This document shows positions 47,590 through 56,486 of a stretch of DNA of 64,000 nt, piece after piece (position 1 is the stretch's first letter; the number at the start of each line of letters is the position of its first letter). The notes below the pieces were generated by a model that saw nothing but the letters and a program-made list of their open reading frames with translations, made no database searches and was not told the origin of the DNA. The DNA is from Stenotrophomonas rhizophila (GTDB taxonomy: Bacteria; Pseudomonadota; Gammaproteobacteria; Xanthomonadales; Xanthomonadaceae), in the NCBI RefSeq assembly GCF_001704155.1, contig NZ_CP016294.1:167001-231000 (forward strand), written 5' to 3'. Position numbers and translations under genes: made by a program.

Positions 47590-48597
47590 ATGATTACTCG
47601 CAGAAGTTTCCTTGCCACCAGCGTGGGCGCGCTCAGCGTGCCCCTGTTGTCGGCCGGGTGTTCACGTTCCACCGCTGACGCGCCCGATGGCGCGCGCCTG
47701 CTGACCGCAACCGATGTGCATGTGGCCGACTACCCCACCGTGACCGCGGTGAAGTGGATCGGCCAGCAGCTGGAAGCGAAGACCGCCGGCCGCCTGCGGC
47801 TGCGCCAGTACCATTCGGGCCAGCTCGGCCGCGAATCGGAAGCGATCGACATGGCCCGTTTCGGGGTCATCGACATCACCCGCGTGTATTCCGGCGCGCT
47901 CAACAACGCCTTCCCGCTCACCCAGGCGCTGTGCCTGCCCTACGTGTTCGATTCGGTGGCGCACATGCGCCGCGCGCTCGACGGCGGCGTGGCCGATACC
48001 GTGCTGCGCGGCTTTGAAAGCCGCGACCTGGTGGGGCTGGCGATCTACGATTCCGGCGCGCGCTGCTTCTACAACACCAAGCATCCGATCGTGGAACCGA
48101 AAGACCTGCACGGCCTGAAGCTGCGCGTGGCCTCCTCGGACATCTTCATCCAGCTGATGCGCCTGCTGGGCGCCAACCCGACCCCGATGTCGCTGGGCGA
48201 CACCTTCTCGGGCATGGAAACGCACATGATCGACGGTGCGGAAAACAACATGCGCAGCTTCCACTCCAGCCGCCACTTCGAGGCCGCGCGCTACTGGTCG
48301 CAGAGCGACCATTCGTATGCGCCGGACGTGCTGCTGATGTCGCGCCGCAGCTTTGAATCGCTCAGCCCGGAAGACCGCCAGCTGCTGCTGCAGACCGCGC
48401 GCGAATCGGTAGGGGTGATGCGCCAGCAGTGGGACGCCTCGGAAAGCACCGCCCGCCAGGCGGTGGCCGACTTCGGCATCCAGTTCAACGAGGTCGACAT
48501 GCCGGCCTTCCGCAAGGCCGCCGACCCGTTGCTGCAGCAGTACCTGCAGCAGCCGGAGCTGGCTGCCCTCACCCGTCGCATCCGCGACTTCGCCTGA
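47590..48597 (+). CDS. dctP: TRAP transporter substrate-binding protein, Tat-type lipoprotein
   Basis: A 335-residue DctP-family solute receptor. The signal has a twin-arginine motif (TRRSFLATS) and a lipobox ending LSAGC, so it is probably a Tat-exported lipoprotein. Family features: YHSGQLGRESEAIDM, FNTKHPI-type segment, GLKLRVASSDI with the conserved Arg that binds substrate carboxylate, and DGAENNMRSF. Ligand is likely a uronate or a derived oligosaccharide acid, given the locus (inference). ATG at 47590 has GGGAGGG 5 bases upstream; 47563 is an alternative. Confidence 0.92.
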   Translation: MITRRSFLATSVGALSVPLLSAGCSRSTADAPDGARLLTATDVHVADYPTVTAVKWIGQQLEAKTAGRLRLRQYHSGQLGRESEAIDMARFGVIDITRVYSGALNNAFPLTQALCLPYVFDSVAHMRRALDGGVADTVLRGFESRDLVGLAIYDSGARCFYNTKHPIVEPKDLHGLKLRVASSDIFIQLMRLLGANPTPMSLGDTFSGMETHMIDGAENNMRSFHSSRHFEAARYWSQSDHSYAPDVLLMSRRSFESLSPEDRQLLLQTARESVGVMRQQWDASESTARQAVADFGIQFNEVDMPAFRKAADPLLQQYLQQPELAALTRRIRDFA

Positions 48598-48608
48598 GGC
48601 CTGCCGCG

Positions 48609-49142
48609 ATGTCCGACCCGACTTCCGAAACCGCCGTAGACCTGCGCACGCTGCCGCAGCGCGCACTCGACCGCGTTGCCGACATCACCATCTACATCGC
48701 CGTACTTGCCCTGCTCGGGCTGGTGGTGGTGCAGGGCTGGCAGGTGTTCGCCCGCTATGTGATCAACGATTCGCCCAGCTGGACCGAGCCGGTGACCCTG
48801 CTGCTGCTGGCCACCGCCATGAGCCTGGGCGCGGCCACCGGTGTGCACACCCGACGCCACTTCGGCTTCTTCCTGCTGGCCGCGCACATGGGTCCCGGCC
48901 TGCGTCGTGCCGTGGACGTGTTCGCCTCGTTCGTGGTGGCACTGCTTGGCGTGGTGATCGCCTGGTGGGCAGCCGTGCTGCTGCTGGATGGGCTGGACAT
49001 CAAGACCGCCGGCGCCAACCTGCCGCAGAGCATCAACTACCTGCCGCTGTGCATTGGCGGTGCGCTGATGGCGGTGTTCGCCGTGAACCAGATGGTGCAG
49101 GCCGTGCAACCGGCCGTCGCTGAAGCAGAGGGAGACCGCTGA
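48609..49142 (+). CDS. dctQ: TRAP transporter small permease
   Basis: A 177-residue DctQ-type membrane subunit with four transmembrane helices (about residues 25-45, 58-78, 98-118, 140-160) and the SPSWTEPVTLLLL motif (the conserved W-T/S-E of the family). It lies 11 bases after dctP and 3 bases before dctM. Confidence 0.92.
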   Translation: MSDPTSETAVDLRTLPQRALDRVADITIYIAVLALLGLVVVQGWQVFARYVINDSPSWTEPVTLLLLATAMSLGAATGVHTRRHFGFFLLAAHMGPGLRRAVDVFASFVVALLGVVIAWWAAVLLLDGLDIKTAGANLPQSINYLPLCIGGALMAVFAVNQMVQAVQPAVAEAEGDR

Positions 49143-49145
49143 GTC

Positions 49146-50429
49146 ATGGGTATTACGATTCTTTTCACTGTATTTGCGGTGCTGCTGCTGCTCGGCGTGC
49201 CGGTGGCCTACGCGCTGGCCGCGGCGGCGCTTGCCACCCTGTGGTACCTGGACCTGCCAACGCTGGTGCTGGTGCAGCAGATTTCGGCCGGTACCGGTTC
49301 GGCCTCGCTGATCGCCATTCCACTGTTCATCTTCGCCGGCGAAATCATGATGCGCGGCGGCATCTCCGAACGACTGATCGCGCTGGCCTCGTCGCTGGTC
49401 GGGCGCATGCGCGGTGGCCTGGGGCAGGTGTCGATCCTGTCCTCGCTGTTCTTCGGCGGTGTCTCCGGTTCGGCCATCGCGGACGTGTCTGCGGTCGGCG
49501 GCACGATGATTCCGCAGATGGTCAAGCGGGGTTACGACCGCGATTTCGCGGTGAACGTGAGCATCACCGCCGCGCTGGTGGCGCTGCTGGTGCCGCCCTC
49601 GCATAACCTGATCCTGTTCTCGGCCGCCGCCGGTGGTGGTCTGTCCATCGCCGACCTGTTCGCGGCGGGCATCGTGCCGGCGCTGTTGATGACCGTGGCA
49701 CTGATGGTCACCGGCTACGTGGTGGCACGCCGTCGTGGCTACGGGGTGGAAGTGTTCCCGGGCTGGCGCGCGGTGTTGCTGCGCATGGTCTCCGCCCTGC
49801 CCGGCCTGGGCCTGGTGGCGTTGATCTTCATCGGTATCCGCGCCGGCATCTTCACTGCGGTGGAAAGCGCGGCCATTGCCGTGGTCTACGCGTTGCTGGT
49901 GACCACGGTGCTGTACCGCCAGCTCAACTGGCGCGAGTTCCTGGGCACGGTGACCCATGCGGCGCGCAGTACCGGCGTAATCCTGTTCGTGATCGCCACC
50001 GCTGCCGTGTTCGGCTGGCTGCTGGCGTTCCTGCAGGTGCCGGCGGCGGCGGTGGACTTCCTGCAGTCGTTCGCGCACAGCCAGTTCATGGTGCTGCTGA
50101 TGATCGTGGTGATGTTGCTGCTGCTGGGCACCTTCATGGACCTGGCACCGATGATCCTGATCTGCACGCCGATCTTCCTGCCGGTGGCCAAGGCCTACGG
50201 GATCGACCCGATCCACTTCGGCCTGGTGCTGGTGCTGACCGGCGGCCTGGGCCTGGTGACCCCGCCGGTGGGCTCGGTGCTGTTCATCGGCACGGCGATC
50301 GGCAAGATCAGCGTGGGCGAAAGCATGCGTTCGATCTGGCCGTTCTGGTTCGCGGCGGTGGGCGTGCTGCTGATCGTGACGTTCTTCCCGCAGCTGTCGC
50401 TGTGGCTGCCTGCGCTGCTGCGCGCCTGA
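49146..50429 (+). CDS. dctM: TRAP transporter large permease
   Basis: A 427-residue DctM-type permease with about twelve hydrophobic segments; signatures include LIAIPLFIFAGEIMMRGGI, SGSAIADVSAVGGTMIP and the C-terminal GLVTPPVGSVLFIGTAI. It works with DctQ and DctP in sodium-driven uptake of organic acids. It is followed after 83 bases by the GH43 gene. Confidence 0.95.
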   Translation: MGITILFTVFAVLLLLGVPVAYALAAAALATLWYLDLPTLVLVQQISAGTGSASLIAIPLFIFAGEIMMRGGISERLIALASSLVGRMRGGLGQVSILSSLFFGGVSGSAIADVSAVGGTMIPQMVKRGYDRDFAVNVSITAALVALLVPPSHNLILFSAAAGGGLSIADLFAAGIVPALLMTVALMVTGYVVARRRGYGVEVFPGWRAVLLRMVSALPGLGLVALIFIGIRAGIFTAVESAAIAVVYALLVTTVLYRQLNWREFLGTVTHAARSTGVILFVIATAAVFGWLLAFLQVPAAAVDFLQSFAHSQFMVLLMIVVMLLLLGTFMDLAPMILICTPIFLPVAKAYGIDPIHFGLVLVLTGGLGLVTPPVGSVLFIGTAIGKISVGESMRSIWPFWFAAVGVLLIVTFFPQLSLWLPALLRA

Positions 50430-50512
50430 CCGCACGGCGGCCCACTGCCGCCATCGCTGACGTGGACCCGCCCCGCACGGGCGGGTCCTGCACCGAACCA
50501 GGGAGACACCCC

Positions 50513-52096
50513 ATGCGTATGAAGACCCTGCTGGCCGGGCTGGCCACCGCCGGCCTGCTGCTCGCCGGCGCCCTGCATGCCGCCGATGTGCCGGCCACGT
50601 CGTGGAAGCGTGGCATCGAGAACCAGCGCCAGGCCGACCTGGGCAACGGCACCTTCCTCAACCCGGTGTTCGCCGGCGACCGCCCCGATCCTTCGGTGCT
50701 CAAGGATGGCGACGACTACTACCTCACCCTGTCTTCCTTCGACGCCTACCCGGGCCTGCCGATCTGGCATTCGCGCGACCTGGTGAACTGGCAGCCGCTG
50801 GGCCACGCGATCACGAAGAATGTCGGCGCGATCTGGGCACCGGACATCGTCAAGCACGACGGCCGCTACTTCATCTACTTCCCGGCACGTACCGGCGAAA
50901 CCCGCAGCAACTTCGTGGTGTGGTCGGACAACATCCGCGGGCCGTGGAGCGAGCCGATCGACATCGGCCTGGGCGGCTACATCGACCCGGGCCACGCGGT
51001 GGGCGAAGACGGCAAGCGCTACCTGTTCCTCAGCGGCGGCGCCTACGTGCAGCTGGCCGACGATGGCCTGAGCGTGGTGGGCAAGCCGAAACACGTCTAC
51101 GACGGCTGGAAGTACCCGGAAAGCTGGGACGTGGAGGCCTACGCGCAGGAAGGTCCGAAGATCAATTTTCGCAACGGCTGGTACTACATGACCACCGCCG
51201 TGGGCGGCACCGCCGGCCCGCCGACCGGGCACATGGTGATCACCGCGCGCTCGCGCTCGATCCACGGGCCGTGGGTGAACGCGCCGAACAACCCGATCAC
51301 CCGCACGAAATCCGCCAGTGAGCCGTGGTGGTCGCGTGGCCATGCCACCGTGGTGGAAGGCACCGACGGGCGCTGGTGGATGATCTACCACGGCTACGAG
51401 AACGGCTACTGGACCCTGGGCCGCCAGGCACTGCTGGAGCCGATCGAGTGGACCGACGATGGCTGGTTCGTGGCCAAGGGCGGCGATCTCGGCCAGCCGC
51501 TGGCCAAGCCTTCGGGCGAGTCGGTCGGCCCGCACGGCATGGCGCTGTCGGACGACTTCACCGGCAAGACCCTGGGCGCGCAGTGGTCGTTCTTCAACCC
51601 GGCCCAGGACGAGTACAAACGCCTCGGCTTCAGCGCCAACGGCCTGACGTTGCAGGGCAAGGGCGACACCCCGAAGGACAGCTCGCCGCTGACCGCCATT
51701 GCCGGCGACCAGGCGTACCAGTTCGAGGTCGAAATGGACATCGCGCCCGGCGCGGTGGGCGGTGCCCTGCTCTTCTACAGCGACCGGCTGTACGTGGGCG
51801 TGGGCAGCAACGGCGAGAAGTTCATCATGCACCGCTACGGCGAGGAGCGCCCCACCCGGCTGGCCCCCAGTGCCAAAGGCGGCAAGCTGTGGCTGCGGGT
51901 GACCAACAACCGCCACATCGTGACCATCCATTCCAGCACCGACGGCAAAACCTGGCAGAAGTACCCGGTTCAGATGGAAGTCTCCGGCTACCATCACAAT
52001 GTGGCCGGGAAGTTCCTCGCCCTGAAGCCGGCCCTGTACGCTGCCGGCGACGGCAAGGTGACCTTCCGCCAGTTCCGCTACCGCGCCCTTGATTGA
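50513..52096 (+). CDS. Exported glycoside hydrolase family 43 protein
   Basis: A 527-residue exported enzyme: signal peptide (cleavage near LHA/AD), an N-terminal five-bladed propeller typical of GH43 with FAGDRPDPSVLKDGDDYYL (catalytic base Asp), GAIWAPDIVKHDGRYFIYF, WDVEAYAQEGPKI (candidate acid Glu) and RGHATVVEGTDGRWWMIYHG, then a C-terminal jelly-roll (from about residue 345; DDFTGKTLGAQWSFFN) as in the beta-xylosidase/arabinosidase type. Substrate (xylose, arabinose or galactose side chains) is not decidable. Shine-Dalgarno GGGAGA. Confidence 0.92.
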   Translation: MRMKTLLAGLATAGLLLAGALHAADVPATSWKRGIENQRQADLGNGTFLNPVFAGDRPDPSVLKDGDDYYLTLSSFDAYPGLPIWHSRDLVNWQPLGHAITKNVGAIWAPDIVKHDGRYFIYFPARTGETRSNFVVWSDNIRGPWSEPIDIGLGGYIDPGHAVGEDGKRYLFLSGGAYVQLADDGLSVVGKPKHVYDGWKYPESWDVEAYAQEGPKINFRNGWYYMTTAVGGTAGPPTGHMVITARSRSIHGPWVNAPNNPITRTKSASEPWWSRGHATVVEGTDGRWWMIYHGYENGYWTLGRQALLEPIEWTDDGWFVAKGGDLGQPLAKPSGESVGPHGMALSDDFTGKTLGAQWSFFNPAQDEYKRLGFSANGLTLQGKGDTPKDSSPLTAIAGDQAYQFEVEMDIAPGAVGGALLFYSDRLYVGVGSNGEKFIMHRYGEERPTRLAPSAKGGKLWLRVTNNRHIVTIHSSTDGKTWQKYPVQMEVSGYHHNVAGKFLALKPALYAAGDGKVTFRQFRYRALD

Positions 52097-52137
52097 GGGC
52101 GCCGGTAGACTCCTTCGACCTCTCATGGTTTGAACAC

Positions 52138-53196
52138 ATGTCACTGCGCAGCAAGACCGACCCGCCACCGCACGGGTTGACCAAGGGCAAGGCCGCCACG
52201 ATCAATGACATCGCGCGGCTGTCGGGTGTATCCAAGAAAACGGTTTCGCGGATCATCAACAACTCGCCACTGGTGCGCAAGGACACCCGTGAGAAGGTGG
52301 AAACGCTGATGCGCGAGGTGGGCTACACGCCCGACCCGCTGGCGCGCGGGCTGGCCTTCCGCCGCTCGTTCCTGATCGGCATGGTCTACGACAACCCCAC
52401 CGCGCAGTACATCGTGGACATGCAGTACGGCGCGCTGGACGCGCTGCGTGGGTCCAGCTTCGAACTGGTGGTGCACCCGTGCGATTCGCGCAGCCCCGGC
52501 TACATCGAAGGCGTGCGCCGCTTCGTGCAGCAGCAGAAGCTGCACGGTGTCATCCTGGTGCCGCGTGCCTCGGAAGACCAGGCGCTGGTGGACATGCTCG
52601 ATGAGATCGGCTGCCGCTTCACCCGCATCGCTGCGCTGCCGCTGGATGACACCTCGCAGATGGTGGTGACCCACGACCGCGACGGCGCCGCCGAAGCGGC
52701 AGATTACCTGCTGTCGCTGGGCCACCGCGACATCGCGCTGGTCACCGGCCCCAGCGCCTACCGATCGGCGCACGAGCGCACCGCCGGCTTCATCGATGCC
52801 CTCGCCCAGCGCGGTATCGAACTGCCGCCCGGGCGCATCGTGGAAGCCGGCTATACCTTCGAATCCGGTGTGGCCGCTGCCGAAAAGCTGCTGCTGGGCA
52901 AGCAGCGCCCAACCGCGATCTTCACCGGTAACGATGAAATGGCCGCCGGTATCTACAAGGTGGCGCTGCGCGCGGGCATCAACATTCCGCGCCAGCTGTC
53001 CATCATCGGCTACGACGACAGCCCGCTGGCCTCGCGCCTGTGGCCGTCGCTGACCTCGGTGCGCCGCCACACCCGCGACACCGGCCGCACCGCCGCCGCG
53101 ATGCTGGTCCAGCCCGACGGCCAGGCCGCGCTGCAGATCGCCAGCGTGCGCCCGCACCTGATCGTGCGCGATTCGTGCCAACCGCCGGAGGACTGA
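52138..53196 (+). CDS. LacI family transcriptional regulator
   Basis: A 352-residue LacI/GalR protein. The helix-turn-helix is TINDIARLSGVSKKTVSRII (residues about 21-40), followed by the hinge PDPLARGLAF and a periplasmic-binding-protein-type effector domain with VTHDRDGAAEAADYLLSLG, IFTGNDEMAAGIYK and SIIGYDDSPLA. The extended N-terminus (20 residues before the HTH) is slightly longer than usual. It lies between GH43 and kduI and probably controls the four units that share the AATGACACCG core (inference). Confidence 0.94.
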   Translation: MSLRSKTDPPPHGLTKGKAATINDIARLSGVSKKTVSRIINNSPLVRKDTREKVETLMREVGYTPDPLARGLAFRRSFLIGMVYDNPTAQYIVDMQYGALDALRGSSFELVVHPCDSRSPGYIEGVRRFVQQQKLHGVILVPRASEDQALVDMLDEIGCRFTRIAALPLDDTSQMVVTHDRDGAAEAADYLLSLGHRDIALVTGPSAYRSAHERTAGFIDALAQRGIELPPGRIVEAGYTFESGVAAAEKLLLGKQRPTAIFTGNDEMAAGIYKVALRAGINIPRQLSIIGYDDSPLASRLWPSLTSVRRHTRDTGRTAAAMLVQPDGQAALQIASVRPHLIVRDSCQPPED

Positions 53197-53209
53197 CGGA
53201 ACGGTGCGT

Positions 53210-53308
53210 GTCACGACCAACGGTCGTGACCTACCGGCAAGGCAGCCCACCTGTCCGAAAGCCCTACGAGATGATTCCACGCGGTAGGTCACGACCGTTG
53301 GTCGTGAC
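53210..53308. repeat. REP pair (inverted GTAG-headed palindromes)
   Basis: Two copies facing inward: 53210-53234 (minus orientation) and 53284-53308 (plus orientation), each a GTAG head plus a 21-base palindrome with the arm GTCACGACC. Located between the LacI gene and kduI. Head and size match Stenotrophomonas-type REP elements. Confidence 0.85.
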
Positions 53309-53331
53309 TTCCCACCGATCCCGCAATGCAA

Positions 53332-54264
<933 letters not shown>

Positions 54265-54297
54265 CCCACACCGCATTGGATAAGGACCGTAACTGCA

Positions 54298-55053
54298 ATG
54301 GCTAATCCGTTCAGTCTGGAAGGCAAGGTCGCCCTCGTTACCGGTGGCAACACCGGCCTGGGGCAGGGCATCGCCGTGGCGCTGGCCCAGGCCGGCGCCG
54401 ATGTGGCCGTGGCCGGCATCGCGCCGCCCACCGACACCATCGCAAAGATCACCGCGCTTGGCCGCCGCTGCCTGGCAGTGGAAGCAAACCTGATCAGCAT
54501 CGAGCCGGTGGAGCGGGTGATCCGCGAAACCATCGAAGGGTTGGGTGGCCTGGATATCCTGGTCAACAACGCCGGCCTGATCCGCCGCGCCGATGCGGTG
54601 GACTTCAGCGAGCAGGACTGGGACGACGTGATGAACGTCAACATCAAGTCCGCGTTCTTCATCTCGCAGGCCGCCGGCCGCCATTTCATCGCGCAGGGCC
54701 ACGGCAAGATCATCAACATCGCCTCGATGCTTTCCTTCCAGGGCGGAATCCGGGTGCCGTCGTACACCGCCAGCAAGAGCGGCATCGCCGGCATCACCCG
54801 CCTGCTGGCCAATGAGTGGGCCAACAAGGGCATCAACGTCAACGCGATCGCCCCGGGCTACATGGCCACCGACAACACCGCCGCGCTGCGCGCCGACCAG
54901 GACCGCAACAAGTCCATCCTCGACCGCATTCCGGCCGGGCGTTGGGGTACCCCGGAAGACCTCGCCGGTACGGCGGTGTTCCTGGCGTCCAGCGCGTCGG
55001 ATTACGTCAACGGTTCGGTAATTCCCGTTGACGGTGGTTGGCTGGCTCGGTGA
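54298..55053 (+). CDS. kduD: 2-deoxy-D-gluconate 3-dehydrogenase / KduD
   Basis: A 251-residue short-chain dehydrogenase that reduces 2,5-diketo-3-deoxygluconate to 2-keto-3-deoxygluconate, the KdgK substrate. Cofactor motif VTGGNTGLGQGIA near residue 15, NNAG, catalytic Ser in ASMLSF, YTASK (Tyr and Lys) near residue 157. Typical KduD start MANPFSLEGKVALVTGG. Follows kduI directly. Confidence 0.95.
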   Translation: MANPFSLEGKVALVTGGNTGLGQGIAVALAQAGADVAVAGIAPPTDTIAKITALGRRCLAVEANLISIEPVERVIRETIEGLGGLDILVNNAGLIRRADAVDFSEQDWDDVMNVNIKSAFFISQAAGRHFIAQGHGKIINIASMLSFQGGIRVPSYTASKSGIAGITRLLANEWANKGINVNAIAPGYMATDNTAALRADQDRNKSILDRIPAGRWGTPEDLAGTAVFLASSASDYVNGSVIPVDGGWLAR

Positions 55054-55060
55054 TGCATGG

Positions 55061-55194
55061 GTATCGACCAACGGTCGATACCTACCGGGATCAGATCGTC
55101 GGCCGCGAACCCGCGGCGCAAGACCGGTAGGTACCGACCGTTGGTCGGTACCCCCGCCAAACGTCCTGACGGTAGCGCCGGCCGTTGGCCGGCC
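55061..55194. repeat. Three REP elements between kduD and the SGNH-cupin gene
   Basis: Copies at 55061-55085 (minus orientation), 55127-55151 (plus) and 55172-55194 (plus). The first two are a pair with GTATCGACC or GTACCGACC arms, the third has CGCCGGCC arms; all have a GTAG head. They fill most of the 157-base gap. Confidence 0.85.
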
Positions 55195-55210
55195 CTCCTG
55201 GAGCCCGAAC

Positions 55211-56317
55211 ATGCACCGCTTCCTGCTCCCGATACTTTTGTTGTTCGCGGCGGTCACCACACACGCGGCGCCGCACCGTGTTTTCATTGCCGGCGACTCC
55301 ACCGCTGCCGACTACGGCCCCGAGCGCGCGCCGCTGATGGGCTGGGGCCAGGCCCTGCCAAGTTATCTGGACCCCGCCGTCTGGCAGGTCCGCAACCACG
55401 CCAAGGCGGGCCGCAGCGCGCGCAGCTTCATCGAGGAAAAACGTCTTGACGCGATCGCGGCCGAGATCCAGCCCGGCGATGTGCTGCTGATCCAGTTCGG
55501 CCACAACGACGCAAAATTCGAAGACCCCACCCGTTACGACGACCCGGACACCGCCTACCCGCAGTACCTGATGCGCTACGTGCAGCTGGCCCGCGACAAG
55601 CGCGCCACGCCGGTGTTGATCACTCCGGTGGCGCGGTTGCTGTACGACTTCGGTTCGCTGCTGGACACGCACGGGCTGTACACCCAGGCGGTGAAGCAGC
55701 TGGCCGCGCGCGAACAGGTGGCGCTGATCGACCTCAACGCCAGCTCCACGCGCTGGATCCGCGCGCTGGGCGAGCAGGGCGCCAAGCCATACTTCATGTT
55801 CGTACCCGAACAGAACAAGGCCGACGGCACCCATTTCAGCACCGCCGGTGCCACCGCGGTGGCCTGCCTGGTGCTGCGTGACTGGGTGGCGTTGCAGCCA
55901 ACGCTGAAGCCGGCCTTGAAGCGCGACATCGACTGCGACGTAAGCCAACCCGCAGGGCAGGGCAGCGACCCAGCCAAGCCCTCGCGGGTGGTCCACGAGC
56001 GCGATATCGGCATTTCGCAGCCGGGCCCGCATGGCGGCGCCGGCCCGACCACGGCGTATCCGTTCTTCGCCGACGACAAGGACCTGCCGTTCGTGCTGCG
56101 CAAGCGCGTGCTGCACAAGGGCGCCGGCATCGGCCTGCACCCGCAGCACAAGGACGAGATCTATTACATCGTGAGCGGGCAGGGCAGCTACGTACTGGAT
56201 GGCAAACAGTACGACGTGGCGGCCGGCGACGCGCTGCTTACCCGGGTGGGCAGCCTGCACGCGCTGCAGCAGCGGGGTGAGCAGGATCTGGTGGTGCTGC
56301 TGGCGTACCCGCGGTGA
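55211..56317 (+). CDS. Exported SGNH esterase fused to a C-terminal cupin
   Basis: A 368-residue protein with signal peptide (cleavage near THA/AP). Residues about 22-235 are an SGNH hydrolase of the rhamnogalacturonan-acetylesterase type: FIAGDSTAADYGP (block I, Ser), GRSARSF (block II Gly), QFGHNDAK (block III Asn), and ADGTHFSTAG (block V Asp-x-x-His). Residues about 280-365 form a small cupin with GIGLHPQHKDEIYYIVSGQG and a late LHALQQRGEQDLVVLL. The fusion is unusual; the cupin may bind sugar or be a second catalytic module. Role: deacetylation of pectin fragments (inference). Confidence 0.88.
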   Translation: MHRFLLPILLLFAAVTTHAAPHRVFIAGDSTAADYGPERAPLMGWGQALPSYLDPAVWQVRNHAKAGRSARSFIEEKRLDAIAAEIQPGDVLLIQFGHNDAKFEDPTRYDDPDTAYPQYLMRYVQLARDKRATPVLITPVARLLYDFGSLLDTHGLYTQAVKQLAAREQVALIDLNASSTRWIRALGEQGAKPYFMFVPEQNKADGTHFSTAGATAVACLVLRDWVALQPTLKPALKRDIDCDVSQPAGQGSDPAKPSRVVHERDIGISQPGPHGGAGPTTAYPFFADDKDLPFVLRKRVLHKGAGIGLHPQHKDEIYYIVSGQGSYVLDGKQYDVAAGDALLTRVGSLHALQQRGEQDLVVLLAYPR

Positions 56318-56321
56318 AGGC

Positions 56322-56346
56322 GCAGCCGGGCAGGGCCCGGCTCTAC
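56322..56346 (-). repeat. Single REP element
   Basis: A GTAG-headed palindrome in minus orientation (head at 56343-56346) just after the SGNH-cupin stop. Confidence 0.8.
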
Positions 56347-56352
56347 AGACGC

Positions 56353-56469
56353 TAACCTTCAAAAGCGCCTGGAGCTTTTGAAGGTTAAACGACTAAACTT
56401 CAAAAGTATCCAATGCTTTTGAAGGATGGCGCGTTAAACTTCAAAAGGCTAAAGTGCATTTGAAGTTTA
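56353..56469 (+). promoter_or_regulatory. Three phased inverted repeats upstream of fic
   Basis: Three copies of an inverted repeat with arm AAMCTTCAAAAG: 56354-56365/56375-56386, 56395-56406/56416-56425 and 56436-56447/56457-56469. Starts are 41 bases apart, close to four helical turns, so all sites face the same side of the DNA. The last copy is 18 bases from the GTG start of fic. Probable operator array for autoregulation by the winged-helix C-terminus of Fic (inference). Confidence 0.75.
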
Positions 56470-56486
56470 GGCCTTCGGAGGATTCC

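Noticed and set aside
48291..50435. Minus-strand open frame rich in His and Gln opposite the TRAP permease genes
   Set aside because: Composition is the mirror of hydrophobic Leu/Val/Ala codons; the plus strand carries clear DctQ and DctM proteins.
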